This document shows, piece after piece, positions 23,457 through 32,179 of a DNA stretch of 64,000 bases. A program made the translations under genes and the position numbers. The stretch's first letter is position 1. Every line of letters begins with the position of its first letter. The notes below the pieces were generated by a model that worked only from the letters and a program-made list of their open reading frames with translations, was not told the DNA's origin and searched no databases. Origin of the DNA: Pseudomonas sp. BGI-2 (lineage in GTDB: Bacteria; Pseudomonadota; Gammaproteobacteria; Pseudomonadales; Pseudomonadaceae); contig NZ_SISB01000003.1 of NCBI RefSeq assembly GCF_004310295.1, positions 124,001-188,000 of the forward strand, in the 5' to 3' direction.

Positions 23457-24377
23457 TTAAAGTTTGGCTTTTACTGCCGGCAACGCATCCTTCCCATCCA
23501 CGGTCTTCACGCCATCCAGCCATTTATCCAGTACGGCGGGATTCGCCTTGATCCACGCCTTGGCCGCATCGGCATTGCTGACTTTCTTGTTCACCACCTC
23601 GGCCATGATGCTGTTCTCCATCTCCTGGGTGAAACTCAGGTTGGTGAGCAGCTTGCCAACGTTCGGACAGGCCTGTGCATAACCTTTGCGGGTGAGTGTA
23701 TAAACGCTGCCGGTGTCGCCAAAGTACTTCTCGCCGCCCTTCAGGTAATGCATTTTCAATTGCACGTTCATCGGGTGCGGCGTCCAGCCGAGGAAGGTCA
23801 CGAACTTCTGTTTCTTCACCGCGCGGGACACTTCAGCCAGCATGGCCTGCTCGCTGGACTCGACCAGTTTCCACTGACCCATGTCGAAGTCGTTCTTCTT
23901 GATGATCTCTTGCAGCGAGATGTTCGCCGGGGCGCCCGAGCCGATGCCGTAGATTTTCTTGTCGAACTTGTCGGCATATTTGTTCAGGTCGGAAAAGTTA
24001 TGCACACCCGCGTCCCACACATAATCCGGGACGGCCAGGGTGAATTCGGTGCCGTCGAGGTTCTTCGCCAGTTGCGTGACATCGCCCGTGGCGACGAACT
24101 TGTCGTAGAAGCCCTGCTGCGCCGGCATCCAGTTACCCAGGAACACGTCGACCTGGCCATCCTTCAACCCGCCAAAGATGATCGGCACAGCGAGGGTGTC
24201 GACCTTGGCCTTGTAGCCCATGCCGTCCAGCAGAAACCCGGTAATGGCGTTGGTCGCGGCGATGTCGCTCCAGCCTGGGTCGGCCATTTTCACCGTGTCG
24301 CAACTCTGATCGGCGAACGCCGATGCACTGCCCAGAGCCAGTAGCCCGACCGTCAGTACTGTGGATAACTTTTGCAT
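23457..24377 (-). CDS. choX: Choline ABC transporter substrate-binding protein
   Basis: A periplasmic quaternary-amine binding protein (OpuAC/ProX type) expected to bind choline. The 306 residues start with a signal peptide (MQKLSTVLTVGLLALGSASAFA) and contain ADPGWSDIAATNAI, LGNWMPAQ and FLGWTPHPMN, with Trp and Tyr residues suited to an aromatic cage. AGGGGAAG precedes the ATG. It lies 16 bases after betC on the same strand; no permease or ATPase partner is nearby. Two exact DnaA boxes (24360 and 24413) flank its start. Confidence 0.92.
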   Translation of the reverse strand: MQKLSTVLTVGLLALGSASAFADQSCDTVKMADPGWSDIAATNAITGFLLDGMGYKAKVDTLAVPIIFGGLKDGQVDVFLGNWMPAQQGFYDKFVATGDVTQLAKNLDGTEFTLAVPDYVWDAGVHNFSDLNKYADKFDKKIYGIGSGAPANISLQEIIKKNDFDMGQWKLVESSEQAMLAEVSRAVKKQKFVTFLGWTPHPMNVQLKMHYLKGGEKYFGDTGSVYTLTRKGYAQACPNVGKLLTNLSFTQEMENSIMAEVVNKKVSNADAAKAWIKANPAVLDKWLDGVKTVDGKDALPAVKAKL

Positions 24378-24393
24378 GAACTTCCCCTTAACA

Positions 24394-25908
24394 TTATTGG
24401 TTTTGGCAGGGTTGTGGATAACGTGCTTTACGTTCCAGATCGTCGAGGTCGATGTGGTTGCGCATGTACTGCTGACTGGCGTCCACCAGCGGCTGGTGAT
24501 CCCAGCTCTTCAACTTGCCGATGGTCAGCGCATCGGCGACGAAACGCCGGCGCCGCTGACTGGCGAGCACTTGTTGGTGAATCGCCGGAATGTCCCATTT
24601 GGCCCGTGCTTCGGCCAGAAAATCTTCGAACAATGGCCGATGTTGCGGCGATTGACTGAGTTCTTCCTGTTCGCGCGGATCATTGTGTACATCGAAGAGT
24701 AGGCAAGGGTCGTCTTCGCTGTAGATGAATTTGTAAGCACCCCGCCGGATCATCATCAAAGGACTGATGGTGCCTTCGGCCATGTATTCGCCGAAGACTT
24801 CGTCGTGACCGCCCTGCCCTTGCAGGTGCGAGACCAGCGAGCGGCCGTCCAGCGGCAACCCCGGCTCCAGTGAACCACCGGCCAGTTCCACAAAGGTGGG
24901 CAGCAGGTCGGCGGTGGACACGGCAGCGCTGACTCGGCCAGCCCCGAATTGCCCCGGTGCACTGATCAACAGCGGTACGCGGGCGGCCATTTCGAACCAG
25001 TGCATTTTGTACCAGAGGCCACGCTCGCCAAGCATGTCGCCGTGGTCGCCGGAGAAGACAATGATGGTGTCGTCGATCAGCCCGGTTTCTTCGAGTGTTT
25101 GCAGGAGTTTGCCGACGTTGCTGTCGATATAGCTGCACGCGCCGAAATACGCGCGTCGAGCGTCGCGAATCTTATCCACAGGCAGCGGCTTGCCCCACAG
25201 GTCATACACCTTGAGCAAACGCTGGGAGTGCGGATCGAGTTCGGTTTGCGCCGGGGTTTCGGGCAAAGGGATGTCGGCGTCGTCGTACATATCCCAAAAA
25301 GCCTTGGGAATCGTGTACGGATCGTGTGGGTGAGTCATCGACACGGTCAGACAGAACGGCTGATTGCCGTCCTCGCGGATATGATCGAACAGGTATTGCT
25401 GGGCCTTGAACACCACCTCTTCGTCGAAATCCAGCTGATTGGTGCGCACGCACGGCCCGGCTTGCAGCACCGAAGACATGTTGTGGAACCAGGTCGGACG
25501 CACGTCCGGCTCATCCCAGTTCACAGACCAGCCGTAATCGGCCGGGTAGATGTCGCTGGTCAGGCGTTCTTCATAGCCGTGGAGCTGATCCGGACCACAG
25601 AAATGCATCTTGCCCGACAACGCGGTGCGGTAGCCGAGTCGACGCAGGTAGTGGGCATAAGTCGGTACATCGGCAGGAAAATCGGCCGCGTTGTCGTAGG
25701 CGCCGATCTTGCTTGGCAACTGTCCGCTGACCAGGGTGAAACGCGAGGGCGCGCACAGTGGGCTGTTGCAATAAGCGGCGTCGAACACCACGCCTTCGGC
25801 GGCGAGGCGGCTGAGATTAGGCAGTTTGATGGGCGAAGGACCGTAGAACGGCAACATTGGCGCGGCCATCTGATCGGCCATGATGAAAAGAATATTCTTG
25901 CGCTTCAT
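24394..25908 (-). CDS. betC: Choline-sulfatase
   Basis: BetC hydrolyses choline-O-sulfate to choline and sulfate, giving an osmoprotectant precursor plus sulfur. The 504-residue alkaline-phosphatase-fold enzyme has metal ligands in NILFIMADQM and the sulfatase motif CAPSR near residue 54, where Cys must be converted to formylglycine; GKMHFCG and FSGDHGDMLGERGLWYK supply further active-site residues. The ATG at 25908 was preferred to one 18 bases upstream because GGAA lies at a workable distance. Divergent from its likely LysR regulator. Confidence 0.94.
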   Translation of the reverse strand: MKRKNILFIMADQMAAPMLPFYGPSPIKLPNLSRLAAEGVVFDAAYCNSPLCAPSRFTLVSGQLPSKIGAYDNAADFPADVPTYAHYLRRLGYRTALSGKMHFCGPDQLHGYEERLTSDIYPADYGWSVNWDEPDVRPTWFHNMSSVLQAGPCVRTNQLDFDEEVVFKAQQYLFDHIREDGNQPFCLTVSMTHPHDPYTIPKAFWDMYDDADIPLPETPAQTELDPHSQRLLKVYDLWGKPLPVDKIRDARRAYFGACSYIDSNVGKLLQTLEETGLIDDTIIVFSGDHGDMLGERGLWYKMHWFEMAARVPLLISAPGQFGAGRVSAAVSTADLLPTFVELAGGSLEPGLPLDGRSLVSHLQGQGGHDEVFGEYMAEGTISPLMMIRRGAYKFIYSEDDPCLLFDVHNDPREQEELSQSPQHRPLFEDFLAEARAKWDIPAIHQQVLASQRRRRFVADALTIGKLKSWDHQPLVDASQQYMRNHIDLDDLERKARYPQPCQNQ

Positions 25909-26022
25909 GTGATCGCGGCATTCCATAGTGAATATTTATGCGAGAGTGCTGCGATCGAGCATGTAGCCCAAGCAATTTGTGGTAAAGCCCATGCGCGGCA
26001 ATGACTAGGATAAGCACAGCTT

Positions 26023-26973
26023 ATGTATGACGCTCTTGGTGATTTGTCTCTGGATTTGCTTCGCGCCTTTGAAGCGGCGGCTCGTCAGCGCAGCTTCACC
26101 GCTGCTGCGGTGGAGCTTGGCACCACGCAACCGGCCATCAGTCAGCAGATCAAACGGTTGGAAGAACAACTCGGAACGCGGCTCTTCGACCGTATCTACC
26201 GTGGCATCGAATTGACCGAGCCCGGGACAATCCTGTTTGAGCAGGTTCAGCTCGGATTGCAGAATATCAATTCAGGATTGAGCGCGATCAGTGCACAGCA
26301 CCAACATGAAGTGTTGCAGGTCGCCACCGATTTCGCCTTTGCCGCCTATTGGCTGATGCCGCGCCTGCACCGCTTTCATGCCGCCAATCCTCAAGTGGAC
26401 GTCAGCCTGGTCACCAGCGAACGCAGCCTCAACATGCTGCGCACCGATATCGATGTGGCAGTGTTGTTTGGTGATGGTCGATTCAAGCAGGGTGAAAGCC
26501 ATTGGTTGTTCAGCGAAGAAGTATTTCCGGTGTGCAGCCCACTGTTGCTGAAGGACCGCGCCCTGCCCTTGCCGGTCCAATCACTTCTGGAACTCCCGCT
26601 GCTGCACCTTCGAGGTGAGAACAGCAGCAACTGGTTCGACTGGAGCGGCGTGTTTCGTGAGTTGGGGATTGCTTCGGCACCCGCGCCAGGGCAATTGCGC
26701 TTCGACAATTACACGTTGTTGATTCAAGCGGCGATTGGCGGCCAAGGGGTGGCGATTGGCTGGCGACACCTTGTGGATAACTTGCTGGCGCAGGGATTGT
26801 TGTGCCGACCGATTGCGCAAACGGTCATTTCCAGGCTCGGCTATTACGTGGTCCTGCCCCAACGAAAACGGCGTGGCGCACTGATTCAACAGTTTGTGGA
26901 CTGGCTGATGGCTGAGCAGGCCAGCAGTGCGCAATCGCTGAATGGCTTACCGTTGCCGTCGATTGCGGTGTAG
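26023..26973 (+). CDS. LysR family regulator of choline-sulfate utilisation
   Basis: A 316-residue LysR-type regulator: N-terminal winged helix-turn-helix (LRAFEAAARQRSFTAAAVEL, TTQPAISQQIKRLE) and a C-terminal periplasmic-binding-like effector domain. It lies divergently to betC with a 114-base gap (25909-26022), the usual arrangement for a LysR protein controlling its neighbour. The effector is probably choline-O-sulfate or choline, by context only. An exact DnaA box (26772-26780) lies in the gene. Confidence 0.9.
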   Translation: MYDALGDLSLDLLRAFEAAARQRSFTAAAVELGTTQPAISQQIKRLEEQLGTRLFDRIYRGIELTEPGTILFEQVQLGLQNINSGLSAISAQHQHEVLQVATDFAFAAYWLMPRLHRFHAANPQVDVSLVTSERSLNMLRTDIDVAVLFGDGRFKQGESHWLFSEEVFPVCSPLLLKDRALPLPVQSLLELPLLHLRGENSSNWFDWSGVFRELGIASAPAPGQLRFDNYTLLIQAAIGGQGVAIGWRHLVDNLLAQGLLCRPIAQTVISRLGYYVVLPQRKRRGALIQQFVDWLMAEQASSAQSLNGLPLPSIAV

Positions 26974-27038
26974 TCCCAGTTTCGTTTAAAAGTTACAAAT
27001 TTCCACAGATTCTTAACTGATAGCTACATGAGCGTTCC

Positions 27039-27073
27039 TAATATATTAATTATTTTCCGAAATATTAATTAGC
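27039..27073. other. AT-rich imperfect inverted repeat upstream of the four-gene island
   Basis: Within the 267-base gap 26974-27240, this stretch is nearly all A/T (CTAATATATTAATTATTT ... AATATTAATTAG) and can pair imperfectly. It marks the composition change at the left edge of the low-GC operon and may hold its promoter; no clear -35/-10 pair could be fixed. Confidence 0.45.
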
Positions 27074-27240
27074 GAGAAGCGCTGTACAGCCCCGTAATGA
27101 TGGGGTGTTAGGAATCGACCTACAGAACTTTCTAAATGAGTAAAGAATAAAATTATTGTGACTGAGTTTTTTGTATGCGATTGTTTTTAGGCGATAGTTA
27201 GTGGGCGCGACTTTGCGTCTAATTACAAGGAATGTAAGCT

Positions 27241-29790
27241 ATGAACGATCTGACGCGTACGCATTCAAGTGATCAATATCAAAAGTTTGCCAATGAGGTA
27301 GAGCAGGATGCTCTCTTCATAAGAGAGCTCGCTTTACACACTCCGTTGATAAGACTCCCTTGGCTTAGCACTGCGACACGCTCTGTCTGGGCGAAACTTG
27401 AGTGTAATCAGCTCACCAACTCGTTCAAGATTCGGGGTGCTTACAATGCAATTCGAAAACTATCTCCAGATACTCCTCTGTTCACCGCTTCTGCCGGCAA
27501 TCACGGGTTGGCAGTTTCCTATGTGGCGCAGCACCTGAAGCGAACCTGTACTGTCTTTGTGCCTGCTAACGCATCAGAGCTGAAACTGCGAAGGCTGGTT
27601 GATAGCGGTGCGCATGTCGAGGCTGCGGGAAAAGACCTTTTCGAGGCTTGCGAGATCGCCAGGAAGCAGGCAGCTCAGCAAGCAGGCGCTTTTATATCTC
27701 CGTTTTCGCATGCTGACGTCATAAAGGGACAGGGCAGCTTGGCAACCGAGATACTGGAAGAGGCCGTAATTGAGTTCGATAACATAATTGTTCCACTTGG
27801 CGGCGGCGGCCTGTTGGCAGGTGTCGGCGCGGTGTTCAAGGCACGCAGCCCCTATACACGTGTATTGACTGTCCATCCAAAAATATTCAACAGGGATCTG
27901 GAAGAAGGTTCGTTAGACGCGTTGAAAAAAGGAGTCTATCCGACAATTGCTGATGGCTTGGCGGTGCAGCACACAGACGATGATGTGGCTTTGCGCGACT
28001 TTATCCTGCCTTTGATTACTTCGAATATCGCCGTGGCGGAGCACGATGTCGAACGGGCCATCGTGGCGTTGTTGCACAATGAAGGTGTCTTGTCCGAGGG
28101 CGCCGGCGCCATCTCATTAGCGCCATTGCTTGCCGATCCTCAAGGAAAGGTTATTAAAGGCAACACGCTGGTTATCATCAGTGGAGGGAATATATCGACT
28201 TCGGTATTGATGAAGTGTATTGCGACCCATGAAAAGGATAGTGCGTCTGCCACATTGCTTGGCCACCAGTCGGCCAAGTTGATCGCCGAGACGCAGCGAA
28301 ACATACCGGCCAGTCTTGAGATGACGCGAGAGTATCCGCAGGACGTTATCGTCACCGAGAGCAAGCATTTCTGGTTCGACATGCTCGATCAGTTGGCGCT
28401 CAAGTTCGAGAAGCTGCTGACTGACGTTCAGCGGCATCAAGAGTTTGCGACGCTGGAGGGACTTTCACTTGAGCAAGACAGTATTAACTATGTGCTGAAC
28501 CGTACCCGCACGACGCTGGCCCGCTTGAATGATATCAATGGACAAGGGTTGTCTCACTCCTCGGCCAGCCATCGTTATCGTTTGATTATCCAGGAGTACG
28601 CCTTTTTGCGTAACAGTCTGGCGTGGTGCAGCGCCAGCAACGATCAAAGCGATTGTGTAATGTTTTTCGATCCACAGGAAAACAGTGATTCGGCGGTCAA
28701 TTATGATCGGTATGGTTCAATGCTGCTGCGGGAGGTGGAAATCAATCTATTACAGAGTCTAGGATTCAGTAACACGAAGAACGACTTGTTGTTAGTGTCT
28801 TCCGGTCAGGCCGCCTATACGGTGATTGAAAGCTTCCTGTTGGGAAGTGTTTTTCAGCCGGGCACCAAGGTTGTCACGTCTCCCTATATCTACTTCGAAG
28901 CACTGGAGCAACTGGAACGTCTGCAGCACATTGAACTGATCCGATCCGACTCATGGGAACTGGATGCACTAGTTGCGTTGATCAATAGCTCGGATGCCAG
29001 CGTTATATTCCTCGACCCACTAGCCAATCTTGGCGCCATGAACATCCTGGACCTGAAAACCTTAGCCAGCAAAATGGTGATACATGACTGGCGGCATAAA
29101 TGGCTGGTGATAGACGGCACAATGGTGTCTGGTGGTATCGATGTTTTCGAGGTGTTTTCTGCGCGAAACCATCCAACCGTTCTCTACTACGAGAGTGGCA
29201 GTAAGTACCTACAGTTCGGTTTAGACATGCAGATGGCGGGCGTAGTGGTAAGCACCAAGGCCCACATTGCCAGTTTGGCAACTCATCGCAGAAATACGGG
29301 GGGCGTAATGTACCAGTCCGCGGTCACCAAATTCCCTGAATATGACCGCCAGATGTACCTGAGCAGAATGCGACTGTTGAGCCGAAACGCCCAGATGTTT
29401 ACTCAAGGCCTGCATGATAACGACTATCTGATGGCCCGAATTGATCTTGCCTATCCCTGGGGCTGGCGCGAACTTGGCTGGCAGCACGGTGGTGGTGTCG
29501 TTGCTATTTCGATGAAGGCCCCCGGTCTTAATAATCGTGCTTGTCTGGATGGCTTTATTGGTTTGTTACTGCAGCGTTGTCGTGAAAATCATATTCCTAT
29601 GACCAAGGGAGTGAGTTTTGGATTTTCCATTACTCGCGTGTCTGCCGCAGCGGCGATGGCTGACAACATGCCTCCGTTTCTGCGCTTCTCCCTCGGAGAG
29701 GAAAGTACTAAGCACATGCAAAAACTGGTGAATACAGTAGTCCTTACCTTAAGCGATTTCTTGAGTGATTTTGATAACGAAGCTATTTGA
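27241..29790 (+). CDS. Double PLP enzyme: threonine-dehydratase-like plus cystathionine-synthase-like domains
   Basis: An 849-residue fusion of two unrelated PLP enzymes. Residues 1-330 are fold type II (threonine/serine dehydratase type): PLP lysine Lys63 in NSFKIRGAYNA, SAGNHG at 84-89, phosphate loop GGGG at 187-190, SGGN at 314-317. Residues 330-480 are a helical linker. Residues 480-849 look like fold type I of the Cys/Met-metabolism family: SSGQAAY at 520-526, Asp625, candidate Schiff-base Lys655 in ESGSKYLQFG, and carboxylate-binding Arg815 in FLRFSLGEES. Both active sites appear intact. AAGGAA precedes the ATG. First gene of a tight operon with lower GC than the flanks. Likely role: two steps on an amino-acid substrate, such as dehydration followed by beta/gamma replacement or elimination; the true substrate is unknown. 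Confidence 0.85.
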   Translation: MNDLTRTHSSDQYQKFANEVEQDALFIRELALHTPLIRLPWLSTATRSVWAKLECNQLTNSFKIRGAYNAIRKLSPDTPLFTASAGNHGLAVSYVAQHLKRTCTVFVPANASELKLRRLVDSGAHVEAAGKDLFEACEIARKQAAQQAGAFISPFSHADVIKGQGSLATEILEEAVIEFDNIIVPLGGGGLLAGVGAVFKARSPYTRVLTVHPKIFNRDLEEGSLDALKKGVYPTIADGLAVQHTDDDVALRDFILPLITSNIAVAEHDVERAIVALLHNEGVLSEGAGAISLAPLLADPQGKVIKGNTLVIISGGNISTSVLMKCIATHEKDSASATLLGHQSAKLIAETQRNIPASLEMTREYPQDVIVTESKHFWFDMLDQLALKFEKLLTDVQRHQEFATLEGLSLEQDSINYVLNRTRTTLARLNDINGQGLSHSSASHRYRLIIQEYAFLRNSLAWCSASNDQSDCVMFFDPQENSDSAVNYDRYGSMLLREVEINLLQSLGFSNTKNDLLLVSSGQAAYTVIESFLLGSVFQPGTKVVTSPYIYFEALEQLERLQHIELIRSDSWELDALVALINSSDASVIFLDPLANLGAMNILDLKTLASKMVIHDWRHKWLVIDGTMVSGGIDVFEVFSARNHPTVLYYESGSKYLQFGLDMQMAGVVVSTKAHIASLATHRRNTGGVMYQSAVTKFPEYDRQMYLSRMRLLSRNAQMFTQGLHDNDYLMARIDLAYPWGWRELGWQHGGGVVAISMKAPGLNNRACLDGFIGLLLQRCRENHIPMTKGVSFGFSITRVSAAAAMADNMPPFLRFSLGEESTKHMQKLVNTVVLTLSDFLSDFDNEAI

Positions 29791-29811
29791 GCCTCATCTG
29801 GAGACAGGGAA

Positions 29812-30867
29812 ATGTCAGTTTTTGAAAGTGTGGAGTTCACGGCCAAGCGGGTTGCCGGTGTCACCGGAGTTTATAAAAATAAATTGCTGGATAACTTACA
29901 AAAACGCTTGGCACGGCACGTTGCCGGTGATGAGGCAGCTATCGAGAGTGATGAGCAAGCCCTGTTGGCCTTGCTGGAAAGTGAGTTGAATTTGGCGTTC
30001 GTCGAACAGTCCACGAAAAGTCTGGCGGCGGTCCATTTTTTGGCGAACGAATTACTTCGCCGTCGCTATCTTTTGCTAGATGACGGGCTGGAAATGTCAC
30101 CGTTGATGTTTAAAGTTCAGCAACGCATCATGCAAGCACAGCTACAGAGTGATCTGGCGTCGCTGAGAAACGAAAAGCTTCCCTCGACGGAGGAAGAGTT
30201 CAAAGAGTGGTTTAATAAAAAGTGTGCAAATTATAAACACTCACCTCACCCTTTGTTTGAATACATTGAGCATGATGCGTCACTGGCAGAGTACCGTAAC
30301 TTTATCGAGACGGAAGCCGCAGTGCATGTTTCATTTGACGATGTTATCGCGCTTGCACAAATCGGTGTTCGAGGCAGTCCAAAACTGGAGTTTTTTGATA
30401 ACTTCCAGGACGAGTTGGGAAGCAGTGATCCTGAAAAGTTTCATTTGACAATGTTTGGTCGCTTGGTTTCTGCTTTGGAAATTAATACGGTTCGTCAGAG
30501 TGATATTGCCTGGCAGGCAGTGGCGTGCGGCAACTATATGTTATACCTCGCGCATTTCCGGAGTCTTTACCATTACTGCGCCGGTTATCTTGGTTTTTTG
30601 GAAGCGTTGACGCCGAAACGGTTCTCCAGCATTGCCAAAGGTGGGGCCCGTCTGGGGTTGTCCGAGCATGTGCTGGCGTATCATTACGACCATTCAGAAC
30701 TTGACGTCAAACACGCAGAAGGCTGGCTGGATAACATAATTCTTTCAGAAATAAAGGAAAAAGGCGCTGACGTTGCCCGATTGTTTGCCTTGGGTGTTCT
30801 ATTGCGTGAGCTTGTATCAAAACGCTATTGGGATGCCATTCTCAATACATTCTCAGCTGCCAAATAG
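29812..30867 (+). CDS. Haem-oxygenase-like di-iron oxidase (iron-containing redox enzyme family)
   Basis: A 351-residue protein of the haem-oxygenase-like di-iron oxidase superfamily (HDO; includes UndA, BesC and SznF), whose members use O2 for N-oxygenation or oxidative C-C cleavage of amino or fatty acids. Candidate metal ligands: Glu166/Glu168 and His172 in IETEAAVH, Glu201 and His211 in FQDELGSSDPEKFH, and Asp298 with His301 in HYDHSELDVKHAEGW; the block around 193-215 is diagnostic. No signal peptide or membrane segment. GGAGACAGGGAA precedes the ATG, 21 bases after the fused PLP gene. Probably acts on a substrate or product of that enzyme. Confidence 0.82.
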   Translation: MSVFESVEFTAKRVAGVTGVYKNKLLDNLQKRLARHVAGDEAAIESDEQALLALLESELNLAFVEQSTKSLAAVHFLANELLRRRYLLLDDGLEMSPLMFKVQQRIMQAQLQSDLASLRNEKLPSTEEEFKEWFNKKCANYKHSPHPLFEYIEHDASLAEYRNFIETEAAVHVSFDDVIALAQIGVRGSPKLEFFDNFQDELGSSDPEKFHLTMFGRLVSALEINTVRQSDIAWQAVACGNYMLYLAHFRSLYHYCAGYLGFLEALTPKRFSSIAKGGARLGLSEHVLAYHYDHSELDVKHAEGWLDNIILSEIKEKGADVARLFALGVLLRELVSKRYWDAILNTFSAAK

Positions 30868-30880
30868 CAGGGAGGTTGTG

Positions 30881-32167
30881 ATGACAGGAAGTTTAATATT
30901 TGTCGAAGCAAGTCAATCTGGCGCGGGTGAAGTCGCATGCCGTTACGCACACCAGCAAGGGTTTGACGTTATTTTGCTATGCCGCGAACCGAAAGCCTAT
31001 CCTCGAGCCATCTCTCAACATTGTCAGCTCGTGGTGAAAGTCGATACATCCGACGTCGAGTTAATGGTCGACGCTATTGAATCACTAATGGACCGATCGA
31101 AAATACGTGCTGTTACTACAACCAGCGATTTTTTCGTTGTCCAAGCTGCGCAACTGGCCACGCACTATGGGTTGCCGACAAATGAGCCGTCGGTCGTGCA
31201 ACGATTCAGAAACAAATTTCAGATGCGCGAAGCCATCAATCGTATCGCGCCGTCACTCAACCCTGCGTATAGCTTGGCGAGTCATCTGGAAGAAGCGCTG
31301 GCATTTGCTGAAGAGGTTGGATTTCCTTTTATTGCCAAACCGGTTAACGGCAATGACAGTTTGTATGTGAAGAAAATCAATGACCCTGCCGAACTTGAGC
31401 GCTATTTGCAGGCCCGCCAGGGCTGGGGGTGTGATGTTTCCGGGCAGGATTTTGAACGTGGCACATTGCTGGAAGCTCTGGTCGGTGGGGAGGAGTTTTG
31501 CCTTGATCTACTGAAACCGCTCTATGAAGAATTTATTTTGATGGGTGCATTCAGGAAGACAATCACCAAGGGGGATGGAACTAACTTTATAAAAATAGGT
31601 GCCAGTTTCCCATCCTCTGACGAAGAAACGGTGTTGTTGTTTCGGCATATTGCCCCGCTGCTGAAGCAGTTGGGCTTTGTAGTAGGCGCTGTTAACGTCG
31701 ACTGCAAAGTCATTGATGGGCAGGTCAAAATTCTGGAAATAAATCCGCGCCTGGTCGGTGATCAGATGGGGAGCCATATGATTGAGCTCGCGACGGGTGA
31801 AAACCCGGCTCATGCGATTGTCGAGCTGGCTCAGGGCAAATCCATTGAATGGAAACCTTCCATTAACAGAGGTGTTGCGATCCATCGCGTGACGATGCCC
31901 GAGGCCGGTTTTTTTCTGGGGCTTGAAAACGAGCAGGAAATGAGGGGGCACCCTAGTGTCGAGAGTGTTCAGGTGTTGGGTGAAATCAACAAATGGTACG
32001 AACCGGCAGCCTCTAACCAAGGAGTCATAGGCTCGATCATCGTCTCTCAGGACTCAGCGGAGCAAGCTATGATTTTGGCCGAATCATTGGCCAAAGCAGC
32101 AAAAGTGCGTTTGTCCAAAAGCAGGCATGACGACACCGTACATATCGCTATTTCGTCCTCTAATTAA
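30881..32167 (+). CDS. ATP-grasp carboxylate-amine ligase
   Basis: A 428-residue ATP-grasp enzyme of the L-amino-acid ligase/carbamoyl-phosphate-synthase-like group. It has a pre-ATP domain (residues 1-105), ATP-grasp lysines Lys112 and Lys153 (FIAKPVNGNDS), and the metal-binding block KILEINPR with Glu286, Asn288 and Arg290. The C-terminal region after 330 resembles the lid segment of dipeptide ligases. The ATG at 30881 follows GGGAGG and lies 13 bases after the di-iron oxidase stop; the longer in-frame reading overlaps that gene. It would join a carboxylate to an amine, for example to make a dipeptide or amide of the pathway amino acid. Confidence 0.87.
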   Translation: MTGSLIFVEASQSGAGEVACRYAHQQGFDVILLCREPKAYPRAISQHCQLVVKVDTSDVELMVDAIESLMDRSKIRAVTTTSDFFVVQAAQLATHYGLPTNEPSVVQRFRNKFQMREAINRIAPSLNPAYSLASHLEEALAFAEEVGFPFIAKPVNGNDSLYVKKINDPAELERYLQARQGWGCDVSGQDFERGTLLEALVGGEEFCLDLLKPLYEEFILMGAFRKTITKGDGTNFIKIGASFPSSDEETVLLFRHIAPLLKQLGFVVGAVNVDCKVIDGQVKILEINPRLVGDQMGSHMIELATGENPAHAIVELAQGKSIEWKPSINRGVAIHRVTMPEAGFFLGLENEQEMRGHPSVESVQVLGEINKWYEPAASNQGVIGSIIVSQDSAEQAMILAESLAKAAKVRLSKSRHDDTVHIAISSSN

Positions 32168-32179
32168 CTGATAAATCAC

